A DNA stretch of 14,767 nucleotides from Thermoproteota archaeon (GTDB lineage: Archaea; Thermoproteota; Korarchaeia; Korarchaeales; Korarchaeaceae). The stretch is from positions 1 through 14,767 of the forward strand of contig DRBY01000007.1 in the NCBI GenBank assembly GCA_011042755.1, written 5' to 3'. Position 1 is the first letter of the stretch, and each line of letters starts with the position of its first letter. The notes beneath the pieces are model-generated. The model saw only the letters and a list, made by a program, of their open reading frames with translations, made no database searches and had not been told where the DNA came from. A program made the position numbers and the translations under genes. Positions 1-6,592 of this stretch are shown in pieces.

Positions 1-84
1 GATGTGGAGGCAGCCATACGCTTGATAATCGAAGTAGTAAAGCGACTTGATGCAGAGACCGTCAAGGGACTCACTAGGCCTTGA
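1..84 (+). CDS. C-terminal fragment of an unidentified protein
   Basis: An open frame enters from the left edge and ends with TGA at 82-84, giving the last 27 residues of a protein. The fragment is a charged amphipathic helix (key stretch AIRLIIEVVKRLD) and carries too little information to name a family. It lies on the same strand as the PhoU-TrkA_C gene, separated by 47 nt that contain an A/T-rich box, so the two may be separately transcribed. No function is proposed. Confidence 0.5.
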   Translation, partial: DVEAAIRLIIEVVKRLDAETVKGLTRP

Positions 85-87
85 TCC

Positions 88-97
88 AATTTATTAT
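88..97 (+). promoter_or_regulatory. Possible archaeal TATA box for the PhoU-TrkA_C operon
   Basis: AATTTATTAT is the only A/T-rich stretch between the upstream stop and the TTG start at 132. A start of transcription about 26 nt downstream would fall near 119, on the palindrome at 113-133 and about 13 nt before the start codon. The inference rests on composition and spacing only. Confidence 0.4.
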
Positions 98-112
98 CAG
101 GATCGAGCATTG

Positions 113-133
113 AAGCGGGGGCTGCCCCCGCTT
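113..133 (+). promoter_or_regulatory. GC-rich 9-bp palindrome over the start codon
   Basis: AAGCGGGGG at 113-121 is exactly complementary to CCCCCGCTT at 125-133, with CTG between. The right arm includes the first two bases of the TTG start at 132. If fully transcribed it would form a very stable hairpin that masks the start codon. If transcription begins near 119, as the upstream A/T box suggests, it is better read as a DNA operator. It could also be a barrier at the end of the upstream gene. Confidence 0.5.
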
Positions 134-1322
134 GGGTAGAGCAGTCAAGCAGAGGACGGTAAGGGACATCTTGCTCGAGATGAAGGATAGATCTGAGCTT
201 GCCGTCAGTCTGGCTTACGCAGCAGTAATGTATAACGACGAAGAGATAGCTGATGAGGTTCTAGAGCTCGAAAACGAGCTAGACGAACTCAGGTATGAAC
301 TATCCGTGAGGGCGATAGTGGCGGGAAGATCCTTTGAGGAAGCCGAGGAATTGGCCGCCATACTCGAGGTCGGCGCCGCTGCAGACGAGATCAGCGACGC
401 AGTTGCAGATCTTGCCAAGATAGTCCTCAAGGGATATCCTCTACACGAGTCAATCTCGGCCGCCTTCATGGAGTCTGAAGAAGTGATAGGCCTTGTCAGG
501 TTGACGCAGGAGGCCCCGCTCATTGGAGTGAAAATCGCTGAGCTGTACGACCCTGAGAAGCTGGCGGGGTGCGATATACTGGCCGTAAAGCGAGATGGGC
601 GCTGGCTATTCGATTACCCAGACGACCTGGTCCTCAAGGAAGGGGACATGCTCTTGCTAGAGGGTACTCGAGAGGGGGTCGAGGCCGTCAGGTCCCTTCT
701 GGGCCTGCCTTCGAAGTTCCGTCCATCAGCTGAGGTAGAGGTCGGAGAAATCTCGAGAGAACTCGCGCACACTCTGCAGCTGCTCAGGGCTCACTCAGAG
801 CTGATGGTCTATCTAGCGTATGCGGCGATGTTAATGAACAGTCAGGCGGTCGCTCTTGAGGTTTCACGGCTGGAGGACGAGATAGACGATCTCCACGAGG
901 GGTTCGAGTTGAAAGTGTTGACTAAGCTCTCAGGTAAGGTAGACCCTCGAGCCGTCATAGGACTGCTGAGAGCCGCCTCAGCAGCTGAGAGGATAGGAGA
1001 CGCTGCTCACCGCATGGCTAGCGTGGTCGAGAGGGGTGTCCCAGCCCACGAAGTCTTGGCCGTGGTAGTCGAAGAGAGCGAGGAGTCGATAGCGTGGGTA
1101 CGCGTGAAGGAAGGGTCGCCAGCAGACGGAGTTGAAATTGGAGCGCTGGCGCTTGAGGAGTCCTCAGGCATGGAGATCTTAGCTGTCAGGAGGGGGCTCC
1201 GGTGGATATTTGAGCCCAAGGACTCATTTAGAGTGAGGGAAGGAGACATACTAATTTTACTTGGACCTCCGGATGGTTTAGAAACCGCTCTGAGGATCCT
1301 GGGGGCCGAAGAGATTGAGTGA
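132..1322 (+). CDS. Tandem PhoU-TrkA_C protein, putative cation transport regulator
   Basis: The 396-residue protein is a clear internal duplication. Residues about 8-115 and 206-315 are PhoU-like helical domains, with acidic signatures ELENELDELRYE (near 45-56) and RLEDEIDDLHEG (near 246-257). Residues about 120-190 and 320-392 are TrkA_C-like (RCK C-terminal) ligand-binding domains, each with the pattern ILAV-R-G-RW-F...EGD. This matches archaeal COG3273 proteins, thought to gate potassium or other cation transport in response to a bound ligand; the ligand and partner channel are not visible here. The TTG at 132 is the only start codon upstream of the conserved VRDILLEMKD segment, because an in-frame TGA lies at 111-113. 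No transporter gene is in the window. The stop overlaps the next start by 8 nt, so the aconitase X gene is probably translated by coupling. Confidence 0.85.
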   Translation: MGRAVKQRTVRDILLEMKDRSELAVSLAYAAVMYNDEEIADEVLELENELDELRYELSVRAIVAGRSFEEAEELAAILEVGAAADEISDAVADLAKIVLKGYPLHESISAAFMESEEVIGLVRLTQEAPLIGVKIAELYDPEKLAGCDILAVKRDGRWLFDYPDDLVLKEGDMLLLEGTREGVEAVRSLLGLPSKFRPSAEVEVGEISRELAHTLQLLRAHSELMVYLAYAAMLMNSQAVALEVSRLEDEIDDLHEGFELKVLTKLSGKVDPRAVIGLLRAASAAERIGDAAHRMASVVERGVPAHEVLAVVVEESEESIAWVRVKEGSPADGVEIGALALEESSGMEILAVRRGLRWIFEPKDSFRVREGDILILLGPPDGLETALRILGAEEIE

Positions 1323-2784
1323 AGAGGAGAAGGGTGTTTTGAGGCTCACGGCTCCGCTCTCTTGGCTCGACGGAGTGGACCCCGAGACTGGCGTTATCAC
1401 GCAACCGGGACACCCTCAGTATGGACAGAGCGTGGCGGGTAAAGTTGTGCGAATGCCGCACTCCGTTGGCTCAACCGTTGGCGCCTACGGTTTATTCAAG
1501 CTAGCGAGACACGGAGCTGCTCCAAAGCAGATCATCTTAGAGAGACCAGATAGCGTGACGATTAGCGCAGAACTCGTTGGTATTCCAGTGAAGGTTTTGG
1601 GCTCGGCTGAAGCACCGGAGCCCAAGGCCGACGGCGACATCCCAGAGGAGTTCGTCAAGTTCCTTCAGAGAGAAGCCTCGCTGGCTGGGGCAGAGAAATA
1701 CGTCCGAGTAAAGTCTGTTCACATCTCGGGCGTCTCGTATACCACGATCGGAGACGCTGGGCTGGAGTTCCTAGAGGGGCTTGCTGAGCGCGGGGTTAAG
1801 GTCAGAGTCGCCGCTACCACCAACCCTGCGGGCATGGATCTGTCGAGATGGAGGGATATGGGGGTCCCAGAGGATTTCGCAGAGAAGCAGATCAGGGTAG
1901 TAAATGCCCTGGTGCGCATGGGCATCCTACCCACGCTGACTTGCACGCCCTACTTTGTGGGCAACCTCCCGGGGCCAGGCGAGCACGTGTGCTGGGGCGA
2001 ATCCAGCGCTGTGGCGTTTGTCAATAGCGTTCTCGGGGCTAGAACTAACAGAGAGGGTTCTGTAAAAGCCATAGTAGCAGCAGTTGTCGGTCTGACGCCC
2101 ATATATGGTATGCACTGCGAAGAGAACAGGAGACCGAGTGCCATAGTTGACGTGAATGGAGAACTCAGGGGAACAACCGAATTCTCTCTAGCTGGCTTCT
2201 TAATAGGCGAGCTCTATCCGCACGCCGTTCCTCTACTGAGAGGAGTGAAAAATGCGTCTGTTGATGAAATGAAAGCATTTGGAGCTGGGGGGGCGGCCTC
2301 AGGAAGCATAGAGCTGTTTCACATTGATGGTATAACACCAGAGCACCACCTAAAGCCGACGGATGATGCTGAGAAGATTTCACTGAGTAAGGAGGATCTC
2401 AGGGAGGTCGAAGAGAGACTCAGCACAACGGGATCTCCTCCTGATTTGGTGACGCTTGGCTGCCCGCACCTATCTTTGTCTGAGATCTGGTACATCCACT
2501 CGCTAATGAAGGGAAGGAAGGCGTCCGTACCCTTCTGGCTATTCACGTCGAGAACGACCTTGAGTCAGCTGTCGCGCGATGTAGTGAAGGAGTTGGAGTC
2601 TGCTGGCGTGAAGCTCTACGCCGACACATGCATGGTAGTAGCCCCCTTGAAGAAAATGGGGTTCAGAGTCGTCGCTACAAACTCAGCAAAGGCTGCCAAA
2701 TACCTGAGGACGCTAGGAAAGCTTGAAGTGATATTAATGCCGGTAGAAAAGCTAGTAGACATGTTTACGGTGCTGGCGAGTTGA
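1315..2784 (+). CDS. Aconitase X, fused small and large subunits (probable phosphomevalonate dehydratase)
   Basis: Residues 1 to about 100 match the aconitase X swivel subunit (DUF126): LDGVDPETGVI near 18-28, then SVGSTVGAY at 50-58, whose serine lies in the conserved catalytic loop. Residues about 112-489 match the catalytic large subunit (DUF521): NPAGMDLSRWRDMGVPEDFA, TCTPY (Cys210), GESSAVAFVNSVLGARTNRE, GCPH (Cys383), DTC (Cys439), and NSAKAAKY near the end. Cys210, Cys383 and Cys439 are the expected iron-sulfur ligands. In archaea this family dehydrates 5-phosphomevalonate in the modified mevalonate (isoprenoid) pathway, and the two subunits are usually separate. Here they form one chain. 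Related fused enzymes act on cis-3-hydroxy-L-proline, so the substrate is inferred from archaeal context and not proven. The TTG start at 1315 overlaps the upstream stop. No isoprenoid gene is adjacent. Confidence 0.87.
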   Translation: MSEEEKGVLRLTAPLSWLDGVDPETGVITQPGHPQYGQSVAGKVVRMPHSVGSTVGAYGLFKLARHGAAPKQIILERPDSVTISAELVGIPVKVLGSAEAPEPKADGDIPEEFVKFLQREASLAGAEKYVRVKSVHISGVSYTTIGDAGLEFLEGLAERGVKVRVAATTNPAGMDLSRWRDMGVPEDFAEKQIRVVNALVRMGILPTLTCTPYFVGNLPGPGEHVCWGESSAVAFVNSVLGARTNREGSVKAIVAAVVGLTPIYGMHCEENRRPSAIVDVNGELRGTTEFSLAGFLIGELYPHAVPLLRGVKNASVDEMKAFGAGGAASGSIELFHIDGITPEHHLKPTDDAEKISLSKEDLREVEERLSTTGSPPDLVTLGCPHLSLSEIWYIHSLMKGRKASVPFWLFTSRTTLSQLSRDVVKELESAGVKLYADTCMVVAPLKKMGFRVVATNSAKAAKYLRTLGKLEVILMPVEKLVDMFTVLAS

Positions 2785-2793
2785 GGAGTCTAG

Positions 2794-3411
2794 ATGAGTA
2801 GGTATCTGCAGTCGTTAGCCTTGAGGTCCCTACCTGCCCTGCTGGAGGGCAGAGTGAACGAGATCGCTCCCTCGCTGAGAGAGTACCTAGCATCGAAGGG
2901 AGCCGTTCACGGAGATAGAGTTAGCCCTCTCAGGGCAGCCGTGGCCCTCGTAGAGCTTGGAGTTCCTCCGGAGAGAGCGACGTCGCTACTTGACTGGAGG
3001 GAGTTTGAAGAGCTCGTCGCCGAGTTCTTAGAATCTGCTGGATACGTTCTGCTTGCTAGGCGACTGAGATTTAGAGAGGGAGGGCGTAGGTGGGAGATCG
3101 ATCTGCTCGCTCGCCACCCACTCGCTTCGCTGGCGGTCGAATGCAAAAAGTGGAGTGCAAAGCGGGGCCTAGCTAGCAAGCTGAGGGTCGCAGCGCGTGA
3201 CCACAAGTCCAGAGTCTCGGCCTTAGCTAGAGTCGCGGGCGACCTAGGACTTAACCTGCGGAACACCAGACTAATTCCGGTAATAGTGAGCTGGTACCCA
3301 GAGCGCGCCACGATAGTAGGCGGAATCCCTGTAGTACCTATCTACGGGCTAAACAGCTTCCTCGTGAAGCTGGATCCCCTCGACGAGGACTTACTCTCCT
3401 TCCAGCTCTGA
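2794..3411 (+). CDS. PD-(D/E)XK nuclease-fold protein (Mrr-like)
   Basis: The protein has 205 residues. The region about 66-170 carries a restriction-endonuclease-like core: a helix with acidic residues (WREFEELVAEFLESAGY, Glu70/Glu73), then EIDLLA (Asp103), then AVECKKW (Glu116, Lys118), giving the order E...D...ExK typical of active PD-(D/E)XK enzymes. Residues 1-65 form a separate helical domain of no recognised family. The ATG at 2794 has GAGGAG at 2783-2788, which overlaps the upstream TGA, so it is the third gene of the operon. A standalone nuclease here could serve DNA repair or replication; there is no methylase partner, so restriction-modification is unlikely. Its last 21 nt overlap the converging membrane protein gene. 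Confidence 0.72.
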   Translation: MSRYLQSLALRSLPALLEGRVNEIAPSLREYLASKGAVHGDRVSPLRAAVALVELGVPPERATSLLDWREFEELVAEFLESAGYVLLARRLRFREGGRRWEIDLLARHPLASLAVECKKWSAKRGLASKLRVAARDHKSRVSALARVAGDLGLNLRNTRLIPVIVSWYPERATIVGGIPVVPIYGLNSFLVKLDPLDEDLLSFQL

Positions 3412-3846
3412 GACCGGTGGTTCTCTCCCGTAAAACGGCTCTATCTCCTCTTCTCTCCACTCTCGACCCTTGAAATACAGCGCGGACTCCCTGGATAGGA
3501 GTATATACGCGGCTAGGATTATGAGAACTCCAGAGATCGGGAGTACTTGAGGTATCAGTTCCCACAGAGGCAGCAAGTACAAAGAGAAGCACGCCAGCGT
3601 GATTCCGCCAGATATCCTCCCCCAGGGGGCGCCGGTAAACACGCCGTATGAGGAGACCACGGTGACAAGCGATACTGATAGCAGCAGCGCCGCACCCTTT
3701 AGAGAAACTGCAGGAGATCCCGGTATCACATTGTGCGCCAGCAGCTCCAAGCCGAGAGCCAAGTCTACCGCCAGGAAGAGTGCCAAGAGCGCTATCAGCA
3801 ATAAGGCCGTTCCGGCCAGGGCCACCCCTCTCGGGATGTTAGACAT
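3391..3846 (-). CDS. Four-helix integral membrane protein, unknown function
   Basis: The 151-residue protein has hydrophobic segments at about 8-30, 48-71, 76-98 and 99-117, followed by a charged, acidic C-terminal tail of about 33 residues (for example REWREEEIEPF). The pattern suggests a small polytopic membrane protein with a hydrophilic tail, probably cytoplasmic. I do not recognise a family. The ATG at 3846 is preceded by TGAGGTGG (3858-3851), a strong ribosome site that contains the stop codon of PRPP synthetase, so the two genes form an operon with a 9-nt gap. Its 3' end overlaps the nuclease gene on the other strand by 21 nt. Confidence 0.7.
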   Translation of the reverse strand: MSNIPRGVALAGTALLLIALLALFLAVDLALGLELLAHNVIPGSPAVSLKGAALLLSVSLVTVVSSYGVFTGAPWGRISGGITLACFSLYLLPLWELIPQVLPISGVLIILAAYILLSRESALYFKGREWREEEIEPFYGREPPVSELEGE

Positions 3847-3855
3847 GCATCCACC

Positions 3856-4767
3856 TCACAGCATTTCCTTGATAGTCTTGCCGAGTTCCGGAACTACGGT
3901 GGCTCTAGATCCTAGCCACTCCAGCGTGTCCCCCGCTATCACCACGTCCCCTCCAGCGCCGAGTATCTTGTCAAGAGCCCCCTCAGCTAGCACCGGGTGG
4001 ACGAAGGCAGAGAATACTCTAGAGGCGCCCATCCGCTTTGCTGCCGCAATTGCAGACGCCATGGTCCCTCCTGTAGAGACTATGTCATCTACCACCACGA
4101 CATCTCTGCCGGTTAAGTCGAACTCCCTAACGGTCATCTTGATCTCGCCGGTCTCACGATCCCTCTCCTTGATGAAGGAAGTGTAATCCCTGGCGCCGAC
4201 GTGCTTTGCAAACTCTTCAGCCCAGATTATGGCTTCCTCGTCTGGCCCTATTATCAGAGGGTCTTTTAGATCGAACTTAGATGCCTCTCTAGCCAGAGAC
4301 GGAATTCCGCTGACGTTTACGCCAAGGATTCTATCGAAGATATCAGAGAAGCTCTTCAGCCTGTGGAGGTGAACTGTTACGCTGACTACGGCATCTGCCC
4401 CCATCGCTTCGAGCATCTCTGCAACGTACTTCGAGCTTAGAGGTTCACCGGGCCTAAATATCTCGTCTTGACGCGCATAGGGGAAGTATGGAATTACTGC
4501 GATGACTCTATCGGCTTGCATTTCCTTCTTTAGGTTCCTGAGGGTCAGGAGGTACTCTACTAGGTAGTCGTTGGGTCGGCACGACGCAGCCTTCATGCGC
4601 ATTGCCAGTATCACGGTCTCTCCCTTCAGGCTGATCTGCTCATCCACCATCAGCCTAGGCTGTAGTTCGCCATCTGGAAACGTTCTCCTAGCTATCGGGA
4701 TGATATCGGCCTTCAGTTCGCTGGCTAGAGATCTCGTGAAGGAGTCGTCTGGTCCGACTACTATCAT
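3856..4767 (-). CDS. prs: Ribose-phosphate pyrophosphokinase (PRPP synthetase)
   Basis: The enzyme converts ribose 5-phosphate and ATP to phosphoribosyl pyrophosphate for nucleotide, histidine and tryptophan synthesis. From the ATG at 4767 it has 303 residues, close to the usual archaeal length of about 285-300. Visible motifs are FPDGE near the N-terminus, PYFPYARQDEIFRPGEPLSS (ATP/ribose phosphate region), the catalytic flexible loop KERDRETGEI, and VVVDDIVSTGGTM, the PRPP-binding loop. The frame is open to 4908, but the archaeal family begins with the MIVVG strand, and the extension would run into the divergent gene, so 4767 is chosen. An A/T box at 4797-4804 lies at leaderless-promoter distance. 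It leads an operon with the downstream membrane protein and supplies one exit for ribose from the neighbouring salvage genes. Confidence 0.93.
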   Translation of the reverse strand: MIVVGPDDSFTRSLASELKADIIPIARRTFPDGELQPRLMVDEQISLKGETVILAMRMKAASCRPNDYLVEYLLTLRNLKKEMQADRVIAVIPYFPYARQDEIFRPGEPLSSKYVAEMLEAMGADAVVSVTVHLHRLKSFSDIFDRILGVNVSGIPSLAREASKFDLKDPLIIGPDEEAIIWAEEFAKHVGARDYTSFIKERDRETGEIKMTVREFDLTGRDVVVVDDIVSTGGTMASAIAAAKRMGASRVFSAFVHPVLAEGALDKILGAGGDVVIAGDTLEWLGSRATVVPELGKTIKEML

Positions 4768-4796
4768 GGGAAGCCCCAACTGTTTGCGCCGCTCAT

Positions 4797-4804
4797 GATT
4801 AATC
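4797..4804. promoter_or_regulatory. Palindromic A/T box shared by prs and uridine phosphorylase
   Basis: GATTAATC is a perfect palindrome and the most A/T-rich site in the 81 nt between the two divergent starts. It is centred 33 nt from the prs ATG (4767), giving a nearly leaderless transcript. It is 48 nt from the TTG at 4849, giving a short leader that includes the ribosome site. It could serve as TATA element for both directions. Confidence 0.4.
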
Positions 4805-4835
4805 TTTCTCGATTGTCTGATGCTTGATTCGCGCA

Positions 4836-4844
4836 AGAGGTGAT
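4836..4844 (+). promoter_or_regulatory. Strong Shine-Dalgarno that fixes the uridine phosphorylase start
   Basis: AGAGGTGAT closely matches the complement of the archaeal 16S rRNA 3' end. It stands at proper distance from the TTG at 4849. The in-frame GTG at 4840 lies inside the site and so is unlikely to be the start. Confidence 0.7.
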
Positions 4845-4848
4845 TCTG

Positions 4849-5685
4849 TTGTCTGGTAAGTTTCGGAGCGCAGAGAAGCCCGAACTCCCGGGTGGAGTGC
4901 AGTATCATGTGGGGCTTGGTCCAAGTGATGTCAGGAGTTACGCGCTTCTACCTGGCGACGTAGAGCGTGTAGAGAAGATAGCTCGAGAGTGGGATGAGTC
5001 TAGGTTCGTCGCAAAGCACAGAGAGTACGTGACCTACGTGGGCAAGTACAAAGGAGTGGAGCTCATGGCCACTTCCACCGGGATAGGAGGACCCGCCGCG
5101 GCTATAGCAGTAGATGAGCTCGCTAGGTTGGGAGTAGACACTTTCATACGGGTAGGAAGCACGGGAGCTATCCAGCCGGATGTGGAGCTGGGGGACATAG
5201 TAATAACCGTCGGAGCGGTCAGGTTGGACGGAGCTAGCTCTCAATACGTTAGGCCCGAGTACCCAGCAGTTGCGCACCCGGAGGTTGTTATGGCGCTCAT
5301 AGAAGCCGCCGAGACGCTAGGGTACAGGTACCACGTAGGGATAACCGCCTCCACCGACAGCTTCTACACGGGACAGGGTCGAAGGGGGTGTGGGGGCTAC
5401 TGGCAGAGCTGGATGGAGAACATCGTACCTGATCTCATGGCTGCCCGGGTAGTTAACATTGAGATGGAGGCGGCGACCATCCTAACGCTGGCCTCCCTCT
5501 TCGGCAGGAGAGCTGGGGCTGTGTGCGCAGTCTATGCCCAGAGGTTGAGGGATGAGTTTGACGTGGCTGGAGAACTTGAAGCCATAAGAACAGCAAACGA
5601 GGCCGTTAGGATACTCGCAGAGTGGGACAGAGTCAAGGAAGAAGAAAGCAAGCCTTACTTCTTCCCTGGCCTTCTGAGGAGGTGA
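4849..5685 (+). CDS. udp: Uridine phosphorylase (nucleoside phosphorylase family I)
   Basis: The enzyme splits uridine with phosphate to uracil and ribose 1-phosphate. The 278-residue protein shows the NP-I fold signatures: LLPGDVERV (Gly36-Asp37, phosphate site), TSTGIGGP near 76-82, FIRVGSTGAI near 99-108 and NIEMEAAT (203-210, nucleoside 2'-OH contact). FYTGQGR (172-178) carries Gln176 and Arg178, equivalent to the uracil-binding Gln/Arg of E. coli Udp, which favours uridine over purine specificity. The start is the TTG at 4849 because of the ribosome site at 4836-4844. Its stop lies inside the ribosome site of the PfkB kinase gene 4 nt downstream, so the two are an operon and the kinase may act on the released ribose 1-phosphate. 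Confidence 0.87.
   Translation: MSGKFRSAEKPELPGGVQYHVGLGPSDVRSYALLPGDVERVEKIAREWDESRFVAKHREYVTYVGKYKGVELMATSTGIGGPAAAIAVDELARLGVDTFIRVGSTGAIQPDVELGDIVITVGAVRLDGASSQYVRPEYPAVAHPEVVMALIEAAETLGYRYHVGITASTDSFYTGQGRRGCGGYWQSWMENIVPDLMAARVVNIEMEAATILTLASLFGRRAGAVCAVYAQRLRDEFDVAGELEAIRTANEAVRILAEWDRVKEEESKPYFFPGLLRR
5676..5685 (+). promoter_or_regulatory. Shine-Dalgarno containing the upstream stop codon
   Basis: GAGGAGGTGA is a near-perfect ribosome site 4 nt before the GTG start at 5690. Its last three bases are the TGA of uridine phosphorylase, so a terminating ribosome sits directly on the kinase start. Confidence 0.7.
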
Positions 5686-5689
5686 GCTC

Positions 5690-6592
5690 GTGGAGATTCT
5701 AGCGGTTGGGAATGCAAATATCGACATCACACTCTTCGTAGAGTGCGTCCCAGGGCCAGACGAAGACGTAGATGCGACTTCCGCACGTGTGGGCATGGGC
5801 GGGAGCGCATCAAACTTTGCCGTAGCCTGTTCGAAGCTGGGGGCCAAGTCTGCCATCTTAGCAGTGATCGGCGACGATCCTCTCGGCCGGTACTACCTAG
5901 CGGAGATGGCCAGACGCGGGGTAGACATCAGGTTAGTGAGGGTGAGTCCCGGAAAGACCACAGGGTTTGTGGTGATAATCAACGAGCCAGGAAAGCAGAG
6001 GAGGATGCTGAGAAATCGCGGCGCAAACCTCTCCTTGAGTGAAGAACTCCTCGAAGAGGTCAGTTCAGACATCTCAAGCGTGAAGATCTTGCACGCATCT
6101 AGCGTGAGAATCGCTATCGCCGAGAAGCTAGCGGAAATTAGGCCGGGGTTTTCTTGGGACCCTGGGGGGAGAGCAATCTCAAAGAGTCGGCACGAGGTCT
6201 TGAGCCTGCTTAGCAGCGTAGGCAGAATGTTCCTAAACGAGCTAGAGGCCATGAAGCTCAGCGGAGAAGATGACGTATACAGGGCCTCCAAAGTAGTATC
6301 CAGACAGGGGGTTCGTGAGGTGATAGTAAAGAGAGGGTCCAAGGGAGCCTTAGTGTGCCTTGAGGGAGAGGTTTTGGAGTCGCCCGCACTTAAGGTAAGG
6401 GCGGTCGACACAACGGGCGCTGGAGACGTCTTTGACGCTGCATACACCGTTGCTAGGCTCCGAGGGATGAGCCCACTTCAGGCCCTCAGGGCAGCAAACG
6501 TGGCAGCGGGCTTAGCTGTTACGAAAGTCGGGGCTACAGAAGGAATTCCCTCCTGGAGCGAGTTGTGTGACATTTTAGGGAAGTTTGAGTGA
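5690..6592 (+). CDS. PfkB-family sugar kinase (candidate ribose-1-phosphate kinase)
   Basis: The 300-residue protein is a typical ribokinase-fold kinase. Substrate motif MGGSASNFA is at 36-44, NELE (NxxE, Mg-nucleotide) at 183-186, and DTTGAGDVFDA at 240-250, with Asp246 as catalytic base. The family phosphorylates sugars, nucleosides or sugar phosphates, and specificity cannot be read from these motifs. The operon with uridine phosphorylase points to a pentose or nucleoside substrate. Archaeal PfkB ribose-1-phosphate kinases, such as the Thermococcus ADP-dependent enzyme, make ribose 1,5-bisphosphate for the pentose bisphosphate pathway; with AMP phosphorylase in the same window this is the favoured inference. 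Ribokinase or nucleoside kinase are alternatives. The GTG start has a strong ribosome site (5676-5685). A palindrome-rich intergenic region follows the stop. Confidence 0.82.
   Translation: MEILAVGNANIDITLFVECVPGPDEDVDATSARVGMGGSASNFAVACSKLGAKSAILAVIGDDPLGRYYLAEMARRGVDIRLVRVSPGKTTGFVVIINEPGKQRRMLRNRGANLSLSEELLEEVSSDISSVKILHASSVRIAIAEKLAEIRPGFSWDPGGRAISKSRHEVLSLLSSVGRMFLNELEAMKLSGEDDVYRASKVVSRQGVREVIVKRGSKGALVCLEGEVLESPALKVRAVDTTGAGDVFDAAYTVARLRGMSPLQALRAANVAAGLAVTKVGATEGIPSWSELCDILGKFE

Noticed and set aside
2907..3311. 134-codon minus-strand frame
   Set aside because: It lies fully inside the nuclease gene, is rich in Ser/Arg as expected of a shadow frame, and shows no domain motif or ribosome site.
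4768..4908. 47-residue N-terminal extension of PRPP synthetase in the same frame
   Set aside because: The family starts at the MIVVG strand encoded from 4767, the extension is not conserved-looking, and it would overlap the promoter and start of the divergent uridine phosphorylase gene.
5893..6447. 184-codon minus-strand frame
   Set aside because: It is the complement of the PfkB kinase gene, whose motifs are intact in the plus frame.
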